9,433 nt of DNA from an uncultured Burkholderiales bacterium (GTDB lineage: Bacteria; Pseudomonadota; Gammaproteobacteria; Burkholderiales; Burkholderiaceae_C). Positions 1 through 7,083 of this stretch are shown one piece after another; the first letter of the stretch is position 1, and each line of letters starts with the position of its first letter. The notes beneath the pieces are model-generated. The model ran no database searches. It saw only the letters and a list, made by a program, of their open reading frames with translations, and was not told where the DNA came from. A program made the position numbers and the translations under genes. Location: positions 1-9,433 of the forward strand of contig CAJBLW010000251.1 of NCBI GenBank assembly GCA_903953985.1, read 5' to 3'.

Positions 1-1694
1 ACCAAGGCCCCGTTTTGCACCACCACATCGCTGCCCACCTTGAGCGACCGGATGCGCTCACCCGCTGTGGTGACGGCAAAATTGGCATCCAGGGCTTGCG
101 CTGTACGGCTTGGGTCATAACTGTAGCTCATACCGCCCACCTGAGGGAAACGGCCCTGGCTGACCAACACCGCCACACCGTGCTCCAGCAAAGACTTGAG
201 TTGTGTGGCTGTGACGTTAAAAGCCCACAGCTTGTTGTTGAACTTCAAAGCCGTTTCAACCGCCAATTGCGAAACTTCTCCAGCTTGACGTTTGGCTTCG
301 GCATTGGCTTTGGGTGCCGTCAACACAGCAGCAGTTGTGGCCCCAGGCAGGGCCAGGACTTCGCCAATTTCAGAGCGGATGCCGCCGCCATTTTTCAGGG
401 AAATTTGTACCGTTGGGTCCAGCAATTTGGCGTACCACAGGTTGGCGTCCGCCGTCAGGTTGCCGAAGTTGGTCTCTTCGTTGCGCACAGCCGCGCGGCG
501 GCCTTCCAAAAACTCACCGGTTTTGCCGAACACATTGCCATCTTTGGTCTTGAGCACGGCCTTGATGGCATCACGCACCTGGATCACCAAGCCTGAAACG
601 GTGACACCGCCCTCACTGTCTTCGGTCTCGCTGGTCACCCAGGCACCCGAGAGTTTGTTGTCAAAGCGTTGGGGGATCAGCACGCCCTTGTCGTCAAACG
701 GGGCCATGAAGCGCCCCAGATATTTGTAATCCGCGTCAACGTTGACCACCACAGTGGGCTGGCCCGCAGCGTCCTTGGTTTGATAGGGGTAGTCACCTGC
801 AGATTTGTCTCCAGTGCGCAGCACATCGTTGGCATCGGACAGCAAGGTGTTGGACCCCCCGGCGACGATGATGTCCACATTTTTCAAACGTTGGGCCAAG
901 GCTTTTTCAATGGCCAGGGTTTGCATGTGGGCCAACAGCACCACCTTGTTGATGCCCGCAGCGGTCATCTCGTCCACGCCTTTTTGAATGACCGACGCCA
1001 AGCCGGTCACATCCACCTCGCTGCTGGTCAACGCAGGCATGAATTGCAATTTTCCGGGCGAGGTGATGTTGGCAAAAACGGGCGAACTCGCGCCGATCAC
1101 GCCAATTTTTTGACCGCCAACGTCCACCACCGTCCAGCCGGTCAATTTACCCGATTGCTCTGCTGCTTTGCCGCCATTGGCCAACTTCAAACTGGCCACT
1201 TCGCTGTCGGCTGCAAAGTCCACGTTGTAGGCCAAATAGGGAAAGCGTGCGCCTGACCATGCGCCACTGGGTTTGATCATGTCAGCGAACTGCTTGGTGC
1301 CCAAATCCAGTTCGTGGTTGCCGATGGCCGAAGCCTGCACGCCCATCGCATTCAAGAAAGCAATGTCCGCACGCCCCACTTCGGCCACACCCAGTGCGGC
1401 AGTCAAGCTGCTGTCATTGGCCGCATTGAAGCGTGGCCCAGGAATGTAGTTGTCACCCGAGCTCACGGTCAAGGTTTGCTGGGGGTACTGGGCGCGGAAC
1501 TTCTGGATCATCCCAGACAGATTGGCCACGCTGTTGAGCGCCGTGGTGTCCGAACCGTCAGCGTCGGAAATGTGCAGCAACTGCAAAGTGAAGGCCGCCT
1601 GGGGTATCGCAACATCGTAAAAACCATGCGCTCCAAATACCAGCGCAAAGCCCATGAAACTGCAAAGAAGCTTCTTGTAAAAATTCAACATCAT
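1..1694 (-). CDS. Secreted 5'-nucleotidase-family metallophosphoesterase (3' end cut by window edge)
   Basis: Probably hydrolyses nucleotides or related phosphoesters outside the cytoplasm. The minus-strand frame stays open for 564 complete codons to the left edge. ATG at 1694 is followed by a second ATG; the first upstream ATG pair in frame runs straight into TAG. Residues 1-24 look like a Sec signal (lysines at 7-8, then a hydrophobic stretch). The N-terminal calcineurin-like domain (about 36-330) shows LLHISDAD (39-46), SSGDNYIPGP (78-87), GNHELD (125-130) and LLAH (253-256). The C-terminal nucleotidase domain (from about 385) shows NFGNLTAD (409-416), NGGGIR (435-440) and GRFPQVGGMSYSYDP (514-528). 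Two classical UshA metal-site signatures are altered: D-x-H reads D-A-D (44-46), and the GGHSQ region reads GGSN (279-282). I recall similar acidic variants in a bacterial subfamily, so this need not mean inactivity. Perhaps 50-100 residues are missing. It is divergent from phoX, which fits phosphate scavenging. Family assignment is firm; the substrate is not. Confidence 0.9.
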   Translation of the reverse strand, partial: MMLNFYKKLLCSFMGFALVFGAHGFYDVAIPQAAFTLQLLHISDADGSDTTALNSVANLSGMIQKFRAQYPQQTLTVSSGDNYIPGPRFNAANDSSLTAALGVAEVGRADIAFLNAMGVQASAIGNHELDLGTKQFADMIKPSGAWSGARFPYLAYNVDFAADSEVASLKLANGGKAAEQSGKLTGWTVVDVGGQKIGVIGASSPVFANITSPGKLQFMPALTSSEVDVTGLASVIQKGVDEMTAAGINKVVLLAHMQTLAIEKALAQRLKNVDIIVAGGSNTLLSDANDVLRTGDKSAGDYPYQTKDAAGQPTVVVNVDADYKYLGRFMAPFDDKGVLIPQRFDNKLSGAWVTSETEDSEGGVTVSGLVIQVRDAIKAVLKTKDGNVFGKTGEFLEGRRAAVRNEETNFGNLTADANLWYAKLLDPTVQISLKNGGGIRSEIGEVLALPGATTAAVLTAPKANAEAKRQAGEVSQLAVETALKFNNKLWAFNVTATQLKSLLEHGVAVLVSQGRFPQVGGMSYSYDPSRTAQALDANFAVTTAGERIRSLKVGSDVVVQNGAL

Positions 1695-1961
1695 GGATGC
1701 TTTGAAAAGTTCTACATCATGTTTAGGGTGGCCTGGTTAGCACTGTAATTTTGTGTACCCAGAGTGCATGCCATAAAAACCCGTTTGCCATTTTTACGTT
1801 TTATCCCCATCCAAAAAAGCCATTCGACAAAAAGCGACCACGGCAGAAATATCCGACCGAGCGCGACAGGTGATCAGAAACAGGCGATTAACTTTTTTCA
1901 AACTCATTTGACCCGAATTCAATGTCAAAAAAAAGAAAGAATGATGACGAATTAAAGACTC

Positions 1962-1995
1962 TTCCAAGTTAGATTTTTTTCTAAATTTCCAAGTT
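1962..1995. repeat. 9-bp direct repeat flanking a small inverted repeat
   Basis: TTCCAAGTT occurs at 1962-1970 and again at 1987-1995, with starts 25 bp apart. Between and overlapping the copies is an inverted repeat, TTAGA (1969-1973) and TCTAA (1980-1984), around a T-rich loop. It lies just upstream of the candidate Pho box. It could be a regulator site, or chance in AT-rich DNA. Confidence 0.45.
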
Positions 1996-1997
1996 CA

Positions 1998-2031
1998 ACG
2001 TCATCAATTTTTCACATGAATTTTTTAGCAT
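1998..2031 (+). promoter_or_regulatory. Candidate Pho box and -10 element for phoX
   Basis: ACGTCAT (1998-2004) and TTTTCAC (2009-2015) are separated by CAAT, which gives the 11-bp period of a Pho box. By eye about 10 of 14 repeat positions match CTGTCA(T/C). TAGCAT at 2026-2031 begins 10 bp after the box, about where a -10 element sits in PhoB-activated promoters, and matches TATAAT at four of six positions. PhoX genes are commonly PhoB-controlled. The match is degenerate, so control by PhoB is an inference. Confidence 0.45.
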
Positions 2032-2052
2032 TTATCAGCTTTAACAACCCAC

Positions 2053-2057
2053 AGGAG
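2053..2057 (+). promoter_or_regulatory. Ribosome binding site of phoX
   Basis: AGGAG lies 7 bases before the ATG at 2065. This is a strong Shine-Dalgarno sequence at normal spacing and fixes the phoX start. Confidence 0.85.
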
Positions 2058-2064
2058 TGACGCT

Positions 2065-4143
2065 ATGTCCAACATGATCCGTGACGATGACGGTGTTTCC
2101 AATCCATCATCCAACGACCACTTGCATGATCTGATCGAGCGTGAAATCGCTCTCAACCCGAGCCGCCGCAACATGCTCAAATCCGGTGCAGCTTTGGGCT
2201 TGCTCGGTATCTTTGGCAGCGCCATGACGGCCTGCGGTGGTGGCAGCACAGTTGCGGCTCCAACACCAGGCTCCATCGGCTTCAAGGCCGTGGCCACCAG
2301 CACCGGAGATGCCATTGTGGTGCCCGAGGGTTACACCGCCGATGTGATGTACCGCTGGGGTGACCCCATCTTGCCTGGTGCGCCCGCCTTCATTGGTGAT
2401 GCCAGCCAATCTTGGCAAGCACAAGAGCAACAGTCCGGCGACAACCACGATGGCATCAACTTCTTCCCCTTCCCAGGTACCGATGGCAGCAGCCACGGTA
2501 TATTGGCCATGAACCATGAGTACATCAATCCTGAGTACTTCCACGACGTGGCCAATTACAACAAGCCCGAAATCGCAGACAACACCAAAAAACAGCTGGC
2601 TGCCCATGGTGTGTCGGTCATCGAAGTTAAGCGCAATACCGCTGGCAAGTGGGAGTACGTGAAGAGCTCGCCCTACAACCGCCGCATCACCGGTTACACG
2701 CCCATGTTGATTTCCGGGCCTGCTGCTGGCAACGACCTGCTGAAAACCGCAGCCGACCCCTCCGGCACTTTGGTGCTGGGCACGCTCAACAATTGCGGCG
2801 CCGGCCAGACCTCCTGGGGCACCTACATCACCTGTGAAGAGAACTTCAACGGCTACTTTGGCACAGACACTGCATTCTCCCCCACCCCCCTGCAAAACCG
2901 ATATGGCATTTCTGCTGCCGGCTTCGGTTACAACTGGCACAAGGGCGACCCTCGCTTTGACGTGAATGTCAACCCCAACGAACCCAACCGACACGGCTGG
3001 GTGGTTGAAATCAACCCCTATGATCCCGATAGCACACCCAAGAAGCGCACCGCCTTGGGCCGCTTCAAGCACGAGAATGCTGAATGTGTGCTCTCCAAGG
3101 CCAACAAGGCAGTGGTGTACACCGGCTGCGACGAGCGCGGCGAGTACCTCTACAAATTCGTGTCGACCGGCACCTATGACGCAGCGAACAAGGTCAGTGG
3201 CGCGAACCTGCTGGACAGCGGTATTTTGCATGTGGCCAAATTTGACGCTGGTACCGTGGTTGGCGACAACCAGGGCACAGGTGTTTGGTTGCCTTTGGTG
3301 TTTGGCCAAAACGGCTTGACCGCTGAGAACGGTTTTGTCAACCAGGCCGAAGTGTTGATCAAGGCCCGCCAAGCCGCAGACCGCGTTGGCGCCACCATGA
3401 TGGACCGCCCAGAATGGGTGGCTGCCAACCGCACCAAGCCCGGCGAAGTGTTCTTGGCTTGCACCAACAACAATCGTCGCGGTACGACCACGGCATCTAC
3501 TAACAACGTCAACGGGTCGACCACAGCTGGTACCGCCCGCCCACCCTTGGACGAGGCCAACCCCCGCGCTGTTAACAACTGGGGCCATGTGATCCGCATC
3601 AATGAAATGGGTGCAGATGCCGCTGCCCTGACTTTCAACTGGGACATCTTCGTGATCGCTGGTAATCCATCATTGGACGGTGCAAAGAAAGGCTCAAGTA
3701 ACATCGACGCGACCAACACCTTCAATTCGCCAGATGGCATTCAGGTCGACCCCGAAGGCCGTCTCTGGATTCAAACGGATGGTCAATACTCCAACACAGG
3801 TGACTATGCCAACCAAGGCAACAACCAGATGCTGGTGGCCGACATCACCACCAAGAAAATCACCCGTTTCCTAGTTGGCCCAGCGGGCTGCGAGGTCACA
3901 GGCGTTTGCTGGACACCCGATGGACGCACCATGTTCATCAACATCCAGCATCCAGGTGAAGTGAGTAGCCATCCTAATGCCCCGGCTGATTACAAGGCAC
4001 AGGCCACCGATGCTCTTAAGGCTGAATGGGTCAACAAGAACCCTACGGCCTTCTCGAAATGGCCTGATGGCCCCACTGGCGGTCGCCCACGCTCAGGCAC
4101 GGTGGTCATCCGCAAGAACGACGGTGGCGTGATCGGTACCTGA
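2065..4143 (+). CDS. phoX: PhoX-family alkaline phosphatase, Tat-exported, probable lipoprotein
   Basis: Releases inorganic phosphate from organic phosphate monoesters outside the cytoplasm. The 692-residue length suits PhoX (DUF839). A twin-arginine signal SRRNMLK (33-39) precedes a hydrophobic stretch ending in the lipobox-like MTAC (54-57) and a glycine run, so the mature protein may be a lipoprotein starting at Cys57. Conserved segments along the chain are MNHEY (149-153), NCGAGQT (243-249), CEEN (257-260), RFKHE (333-337), DERGEYLYKF (356-365), SPDGI (555-559), GRLWIQTDG (565-573), GCEVTG (608-613), NIQHPGE (626-632) and RPRSGTVVIRK (674-684). PhoX enzymes of known structure use iron and calcium, with a cysteine among the iron ligands; which cysteine here does this I cannot prove. 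The gene has a strong ribosome binding site and a candidate Pho box, and ends before a terminator-like hairpin, so it is probably monocistronic. Family assignment is very secure. Confidence 0.97.
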   Translation: MSNMIRDDDGVSNPSSNDHLHDLIEREIALNPSRRNMLKSGAALGLLGIFGSAMTACGGGSTVAAPTPGSIGFKAVATSTGDAIVVPEGYTADVMYRWGDPILPGAPAFIGDASQSWQAQEQQSGDNHDGINFFPFPGTDGSSHGILAMNHEYINPEYFHDVANYNKPEIADNTKKQLAAHGVSVIEVKRNTAGKWEYVKSSPYNRRITGYTPMLISGPAAGNDLLKTAADPSGTLVLGTLNNCGAGQTSWGTYITCEENFNGYFGTDTAFSPTPLQNRYGISAAGFGYNWHKGDPRFDVNVNPNEPNRHGWVVEINPYDPDSTPKKRTALGRFKHENAECVLSKANKAVVYTGCDERGEYLYKFVSTGTYDAANKVSGANLLDSGILHVAKFDAGTVVGDNQGTGVWLPLVFGQNGLTAENGFVNQAEVLIKARQAADRVGATMMDRPEWVAANRTKPGEVFLACTNNNRRGTTTASTNNVNGSTTAGTARPPLDEANPRAVNNWGHVIRINEMGADAAALTFNWDIFVIAGNPSLDGAKKGSSNIDATNTFNSPDGIQVDPEGRLWIQTDGQYSNTGDYANQGNNQMLVADITTKKITRFLVGPAGCEVTGVCWTPDGRTMFINIQHPGEVSSHPNAPADYKAQATDALKAEWVNKNPTAFSKWPDGPTGGRPRSGTVVIRKNDGGVIGT

Positions 4144-4153
4144 TGTTCACAGC

Positions 4154-4176
4154 ACCGGTTGGCTTGCCAACCTGGT
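4154..4176 (+). other. Hairpin just after phoX
   Basis: GGTTGGC (4157-4163) and GCCAACC (4166-4172) form a perfect 7-bp stem with a two-base gap, so the real loop must be slightly larger. Outer ACC and GGT can extend it past one bulged T. No clear T run follows. It may stabilise the phoX transcript 3' end. Confidence 0.5.
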
Positions 4177-4192
4177 GTTGTTGACGCTGATT

Positions 4193-4218
4193 GGGCCACC
4201 CTTGGGGTGGCCCTTTCT
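4193..4218 (+). terminator. Terminator-like hairpin between phoX and the lipoprotein operon
   Basis: GGGCCACCC (4193-4201) and GGGTGGCCC (4205-4213) form a perfect, very GC-rich 9-bp stem around TTG, followed by TTTCT. The T tract is short, so termination may be incomplete. It separates phoX from the genes that follow. Confidence 0.7.
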
Positions 4219-4227
4219 CATTGACTC

Positions 4228-4247
4228 GTCACACGGGATGTGCTGAC
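4228..4247. promoter_or_regulatory. Imperfect inverted repeat upstream of the lipoprotein operon
   Basis: GTCACAC (4228-4234) can pair with GTGCTGAC (4240-4247) with one unpaired C. It lies about 40 bases before the operon's first start codon. It could be an operator or 5'-leader structure. No convincing -35/-10 pair was found, so the role is open. Confidence 0.25.
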
Positions 4248-4272
4248 ACCGCGCATACATTCGCCTTGATTC

Positions 4273-4278
4273 AAAGGG
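4273..4278 (+). promoter_or_regulatory. Ribosome binding site deciding the first lipoprotein start
   Basis: AAAGGG lies 8 bases before the ATG at 4287. The frame also opens at an earlier ATG (4191), but that codon sits at the base of the terminator stem and would put 32 polar residues before the signal peptide. This site supports 4287. Confidence 0.65.
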
Positions 4279-4286
4279 CTAAATCA

Positions 4287-5360
4287 ATGTCCTCGATCTT
4301 TCATTACATTGTTGTGTGGCCCTTGCTTGCTGCCACTTTGTTACTGTGTTTGGTAGCTTGTGGCGGTGGCGGTGATGCCACTCACCCTGCGTCCAACGCC
4401 GGGGCGGGCCAGGAGCTTGTCGGCATGCCGCCAACACCTGAGAGAGTTGTTAGATTCCTGCCCAAACCTGTACTTTCTTTCACCGATACGGGCTTGAGCG
4501 TGACCGACGGCACGACCCGCATCGGTGCATGGAGTGTCAACAGTCCTGAGAACTGGGAGTTTTCATTTGACAGGGGAGCCACATGGATTCGGGGACAAGG
4601 TGACAGCTTTGACGTGCAGGGCGACGGTGCCAAAACCATCTGGGTGCGCGCCTTTGACAACATGGGCAATACCTCAGAAATCGAGATGGTCAGTTGCGTG
4701 CTGGACACCATGCCGCCAGCCGCTGTTCAAGCGGCCGTGGCGTCCCAAGACCAAACCCGATTGGTGCGGGTTTCGGGGGTCGAAGACCAGGGGCAGTGGG
4801 AATACTCTTTGGATGACACGCGCACTTGGCTGACGGGGACCGGCGACAGCTTGGCCCTGATGGGCAATGCCTTGACCGTGCTGTGGCTGAGGCAAGTGGA
4901 CCTTGCGGGCAACCGGTCACCTTTGGAGCGGGTCAACCTTTGGGAGCCCGATAGCTCGACATGGCATGAGGCCTCAGGCAGTGCATTGCAGCCCAGCGTG
5001 TTGTCCTTGCAGCAGGCCAAGACGGTGGTGCTACACGGCTCCGTTGTGAAAGGGGATGCTGACTACATCCGCTGGGACATTCCGGTCGGTCAGCGCCTGC
5101 AATCCATGCGGCTGGTTCACTATGTTTCCTCTGACCGGATCGCTTTTTATGCCTTGCAGCGGGCCGCATTTTTTGATGCGGGCTACGATGTCAACCGCAT
5201 GCTGGTCTACGGCCATATGGGGCCGCAAGATCTAAATCGAAACGTGATTCAGGATGTCGCACCCAGTCAGTTGACTGCGGGATCCATGACACTTTGGTTC
5301 CAACAAACTGGCCTTCAGGCCACCGAATATGCCATTGAGCTTGTTTTTGAAACCGTGTAA
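4287..5360 (+). CDS. Lipoprotein with two Ig-like repeats and a C-terminal beta-rich domain (paralogue 1)
   Basis: Function unknown. The 357-residue product has a hydrophobic signal ending in the lipobox LVAC, so lipidation at Cys25 is likely, followed by four glycines. Two Ig-like repeats of the bacterial surface-protein kind follow. The first (about 62-141) contains WEFSFDRGATW and GDGAKTIWVRAFDNMGNTSE. The second (about 155-220) contains WEYSLDDTRTWLTGTGDS and LWLRQVDLAGN. A C-terminal domain (about 226-357) contains LQPSVL, GDADYIRWDIPVGQ, FYALQR and DLNRNV and looks like a beta-sandwich, perhaps similar to pre-peptidase C-terminal domains; this is a guess. I see no catalytic motif. It is a close paralogue of the 7084-8139 product, and the two flank a protease gene. 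It could be a partner, chaperone, anchor or substrate of that protease. The protease start lies at or before 7 bases past this stop, suggesting coupled translation. Confidence 0.85.
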   Translation: MSSIFHYIVVWPLLAATLLLCLVACGGGGDATHPASNAGAGQELVGMPPTPERVVRFLPKPVLSFTDTGLSVTDGTTRIGAWSVNSPENWEFSFDRGATWIRGQGDSFDVQGDGAKTIWVRAFDNMGNTSEIEMVSCVLDTMPPAAVQAAVASQDQTRLVRVSGVEDQGQWEYSLDDTRTWLTGTGDSLALMGNALTVLWLRQVDLAGNRSPLERVNLWEPDSSTWHEASGSALQPSVLSLQQAKTVVLHGSVVKGDADYIRWDIPVGQRLQSMRLVHYVSSDRIAFYALQRAAFFDAGYDVNRMLVYGHMGPQDLNRNVIQDVAPSQLTAGSMTLWFQQTGLQATEYAIELVFETV

Positions 5361-5367
5361 TGAGCGC

Positions 5368-6993
5368 GTGAAAACGGTCATGGCCAGTTTGCTGCTGGCA
5401 GGCCTTTTGTCGGGCTGCGGGGGGGGTGGCGGGGACGTTCAGGCTTTGGGACCTGCACCCGTCGTGCCGCCGACCACGCCAGGGCCAGACCCTTTACTTG
5501 AGCGCCAGTGGCACTTGTTCAACACAGGGCAAAGTGGTGGCGTACCGGGGATGGATATTGGTTTGCAGGGCGTCAAGGAAACAGGGCGTGGTGTACTGCT
5601 GGCCTTTGTGGATGGCGCGGTGCAACTGAACCACCCCGATTTGGTGGCCAATGTGTTCACCCTCAACGGCATGCTGCCTAGTGTGGATCCTTCGCCACCG
5701 CCTGCACCAGCAGGTGCAGCTTACAACCCCAGCGCGGGTCAATGGGACGATGCGCATGGCACGGCGGTGGTTGGCATCGCTGTGGCCAGCGCCAACAACA
5801 GTTTGGGCGGGCGGGGCGTCGCGCCTGAAGCCAAATTTGTGGCTTACAACGGTGTTGTGACCGGCTTGGTGGCTTCAGCCATGCGCTCGGCCATTGACCT
5901 GGGTGCCGACATCGTCAACAACAGCTGGGGCTCTCTTGACTCTTCCAGCGGACAGGCCAGCTACCAAAGCAGCGACCCCGCTTGGCGCGAGGCGATGGCT
6001 GATGCGCTGGTTCAAGGGCGTCGTGGCCGCGGCATGGTGGTGGTGTTTGCTGCTGGCAACGGCGGTCTCGATGAAGACAGCAATCGTGATGGTTATGTCA
6101 ATCACCCTGGCGTGTTGGCCGTGGGTGCGGTAGATCACCGCGGCCGTCCATCATCGTATGCCGAGCCGGGTTCCAACGTGTTGATCAGTGCGCCATCGAT
6201 GAGCCTTTTGCGCCGCACCGATACCGGGGCCGACATCTGGACCACTGACATTGCCGGCCCACGCGGCTTGGCAGCAGGCCCATTGCCAGAAAATGCCGAC
6301 TATGCTGCGTTTGCAGGGGGCTCATCGGCCTCCGCACCCATGGTGTCAGGTGTGGTGGCGCTGATGCTGGAGGCCAACCCGTCGCTGGGTTGGCGCGATG
6401 TGCGATGGCTGCTGGCGCGCACAGCACGTCCGGCCGATCTGAGCCCAGAGCAGGCCGAGCCTTCGGTCATGAATGCGCAGGGGTTTCATCCGCGGGTCGG
6501 TTTTGGTCGTGTGCACGCCGGTGACGCTGTCGCAGCGGCGCGCAACTTTGCTGGGCTTCCTGCTGAGCGGCGTTGCGACAGTGGACTGCAGAGGGTTGAC
6601 CTCGCGATTGGCGACAGTCCGTCTCCAGCGCTGATCACCACGGCCCGGTTTGAGGGCTGTGATCTGAAGATTGTGGAGTCTGTGCAGGTCACGCTGGAAG
6701 TTGACCATGCTTATGTTGCCGATCTTGACGTGCTTTTGATTTCCCCCTCCGGCACGCGTAGCCAACTGGCCAAACCCCACTCATGCCCTGACAGCCTGTC
6801 CGGGCCTTGTGGCGACTTGTCACGTGGATGGACCTTTCACAGCGTTCGACACATGGGCGAGGGCCTTCAAGGTTCAGTGCAAGGCGCATCACAGAGCCAG
6901 TCACAACAGGGTTGGCAGATTCAACTCAAAGACGGTCAAGCCGGAGACACAGGACACTGGCGGTCTTGGCGAATGGTCCTCACAGGTCATTGA
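5368..6993 (+). CDS. Kexin/subtilisin-like (S8) serine protease lipoprotein with P-domain
   Basis: A probable surface or periplasmic serine endopeptidase. From GTG 5368 the product is 541 residues and begins with a compact signal (Lys2, hydrophobic core) ending LLSGC, lipidated at Cys17. An ATG at 5329 in the same frame would overlap the previous gene by 32 bp and add 13 residues; ATG 5380 is also possible. No start has a good Shine-Dalgarno site. A Pro-rich linker leads to DPLLERQWHLFNTGQSGG (41-58), typical of the catalytic-domain N-terminus in this family. The triad is Asp82 (FVDG), His130 (HGT) and Ser320 (GGSSASAP), with oxyanion Asn231 (AAGNGG) and NNSWG at 184-188. The C-terminal P-domain (about 405-541) shows ADLDVLLISPSGT and DTGHWRSW. 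Only about 24 residues separate Cys17 from the catalytic domain, so there is no ordinary prodomain. The family is secure; the start and substrate are not. Confidence 0.92.
   Translation: MKTVMASLLLAGLLSGCGGGGGDVQALGPAPVVPPTTPGPDPLLERQWHLFNTGQSGGVPGMDIGLQGVKETGRGVLLAFVDGAVQLNHPDLVANVFTLNGMLPSVDPSPPPAPAGAAYNPSAGQWDDAHGTAVVGIAVASANNSLGGRGVAPEAKFVAYNGVVTGLVASAMRSAIDLGADIVNNSWGSLDSSSGQASYQSSDPAWREAMADALVQGRRGRGMVVVFAAGNGGLDEDSNRDGYVNHPGVLAVGAVDHRGRPSSYAEPGSNVLISAPSMSLLRRTDTGADIWTTDIAGPRGLAAGPLPENADYAAFAGGSSASAPMVSGVVALMLEANPSLGWRDVRWLLARTARPADLSPEQAEPSVMNAQGFHPRVGFGRVHAGDAVAAARNFAGLPAERRCDSGLQRVDLAIGDSPSPALITTARFEGCDLKIVESVQVTLEVDHAYVADLDVLLISPSGTRSQLAKPHSCPDSLSGPCGDLSRGWTFHSVRHMGEGLQGSVQGASQSQSQQGWQIQLKDGQAGDTGHWRSWRMVLTGH
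5419..5426 (+). repeat. G8 homopolymer right after the lipobox Cys codon
   Basis: Eight consecutive G bases follow the TGC codon of the protease lipobox and encode part of its glycine linker. A tract this long can slip during replication and shift the frame just after the signal peptide. Glycine runs after a lipobox Cys are common, so this may have no regulatory meaning. Confidence 0.6.
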
Positions 6994-7069
6994 GGACGTC
7001 ATTCAAAAAGACTCTTAAAAATTCACGAAATTGACACATGGGTCTCATCCAATCGCGCTCAAATCACCA

Positions 7070-7075
7070 GAGAGG
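7070..7075 (+). promoter_or_regulatory. Ribosome binding site of the second lipoprotein
   Basis: GAGAGG lies 8 bases before the ATG at 7084 and supports that start. TTGACA at 7031-7036 resembles a -35 element, but I found no matching -10 at 16-18 bp, so an own promoter is unproven. Confidence 0.65.
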
Positions 7076-7083
7076 CCACCGAC

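Larger units (their letters stand above)
1695..2064. other. Divergent intergenic control region, AT-rich near phoX
   Basis: These 370 bases separate the divergent nucleotidase and phoX start codons. I see no convincing gene. The half nearer phoX (about 1885-2045) is much richer in A and T than the flanking genes, with A and T runs at 1927-1934 and 1974-1980. It holds a direct repeat, a small inverted repeat, a candidate Pho box and the phoX ribosome binding site. I could not assign a convincing promoter for the minus-strand nucleotidase. Confidence 0.8.

Noticed and set aside
15..1748. Several plus-strand open frames across the left third of the window
   Set aside because: They are antisense to the continuous minus-strand nucleotidase frame, whose translation shows family motifs throughout; the plus-strand translations show none.
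1767..1789. Repeated TGCCAT/TGCCAT as a Pho box
   Set aside because: The copies start 17 bp apart, not 11, and lack the GTCA core.
1764..1955. 63-codon plus-strand open frame in the intergenic region
   Set aside because: No ribosome binding site, low-complexity Lys/Gln/Thr-rich translation and no recognisable motif; it lies in AT-rich control DNA.
1944..1961. Reverse-strand Pho-box-like pair that could serve the nucleotidase
   Set aside because: The second half-site matches poorly (about 9 of 14 overall) and it lies 250 bp from the nucleotidase start.
2107..3588. Long minus-strand open frame (493 codons) opposite phoX
   Set aside because: It is antisense to a complete phoX. Long antisense frames arise easily opposite codon-biased genes, and the translation shows no domain.
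4221..4261. TTGACT and CTGACA as -35 elements for the lipoprotein operon
   Set aside because: No acceptable -10 lies at 16-18 bp for the first, and the second would start transcription about at the ribosome binding site.
4191..4286. N-terminal extension of the first lipoprotein from ATG 4191
   Set aside because: The ATG lies at the base of the terminator stem and would bury the signal peptide; 4287 has a proper ribosome binding site and lipobox spacing.
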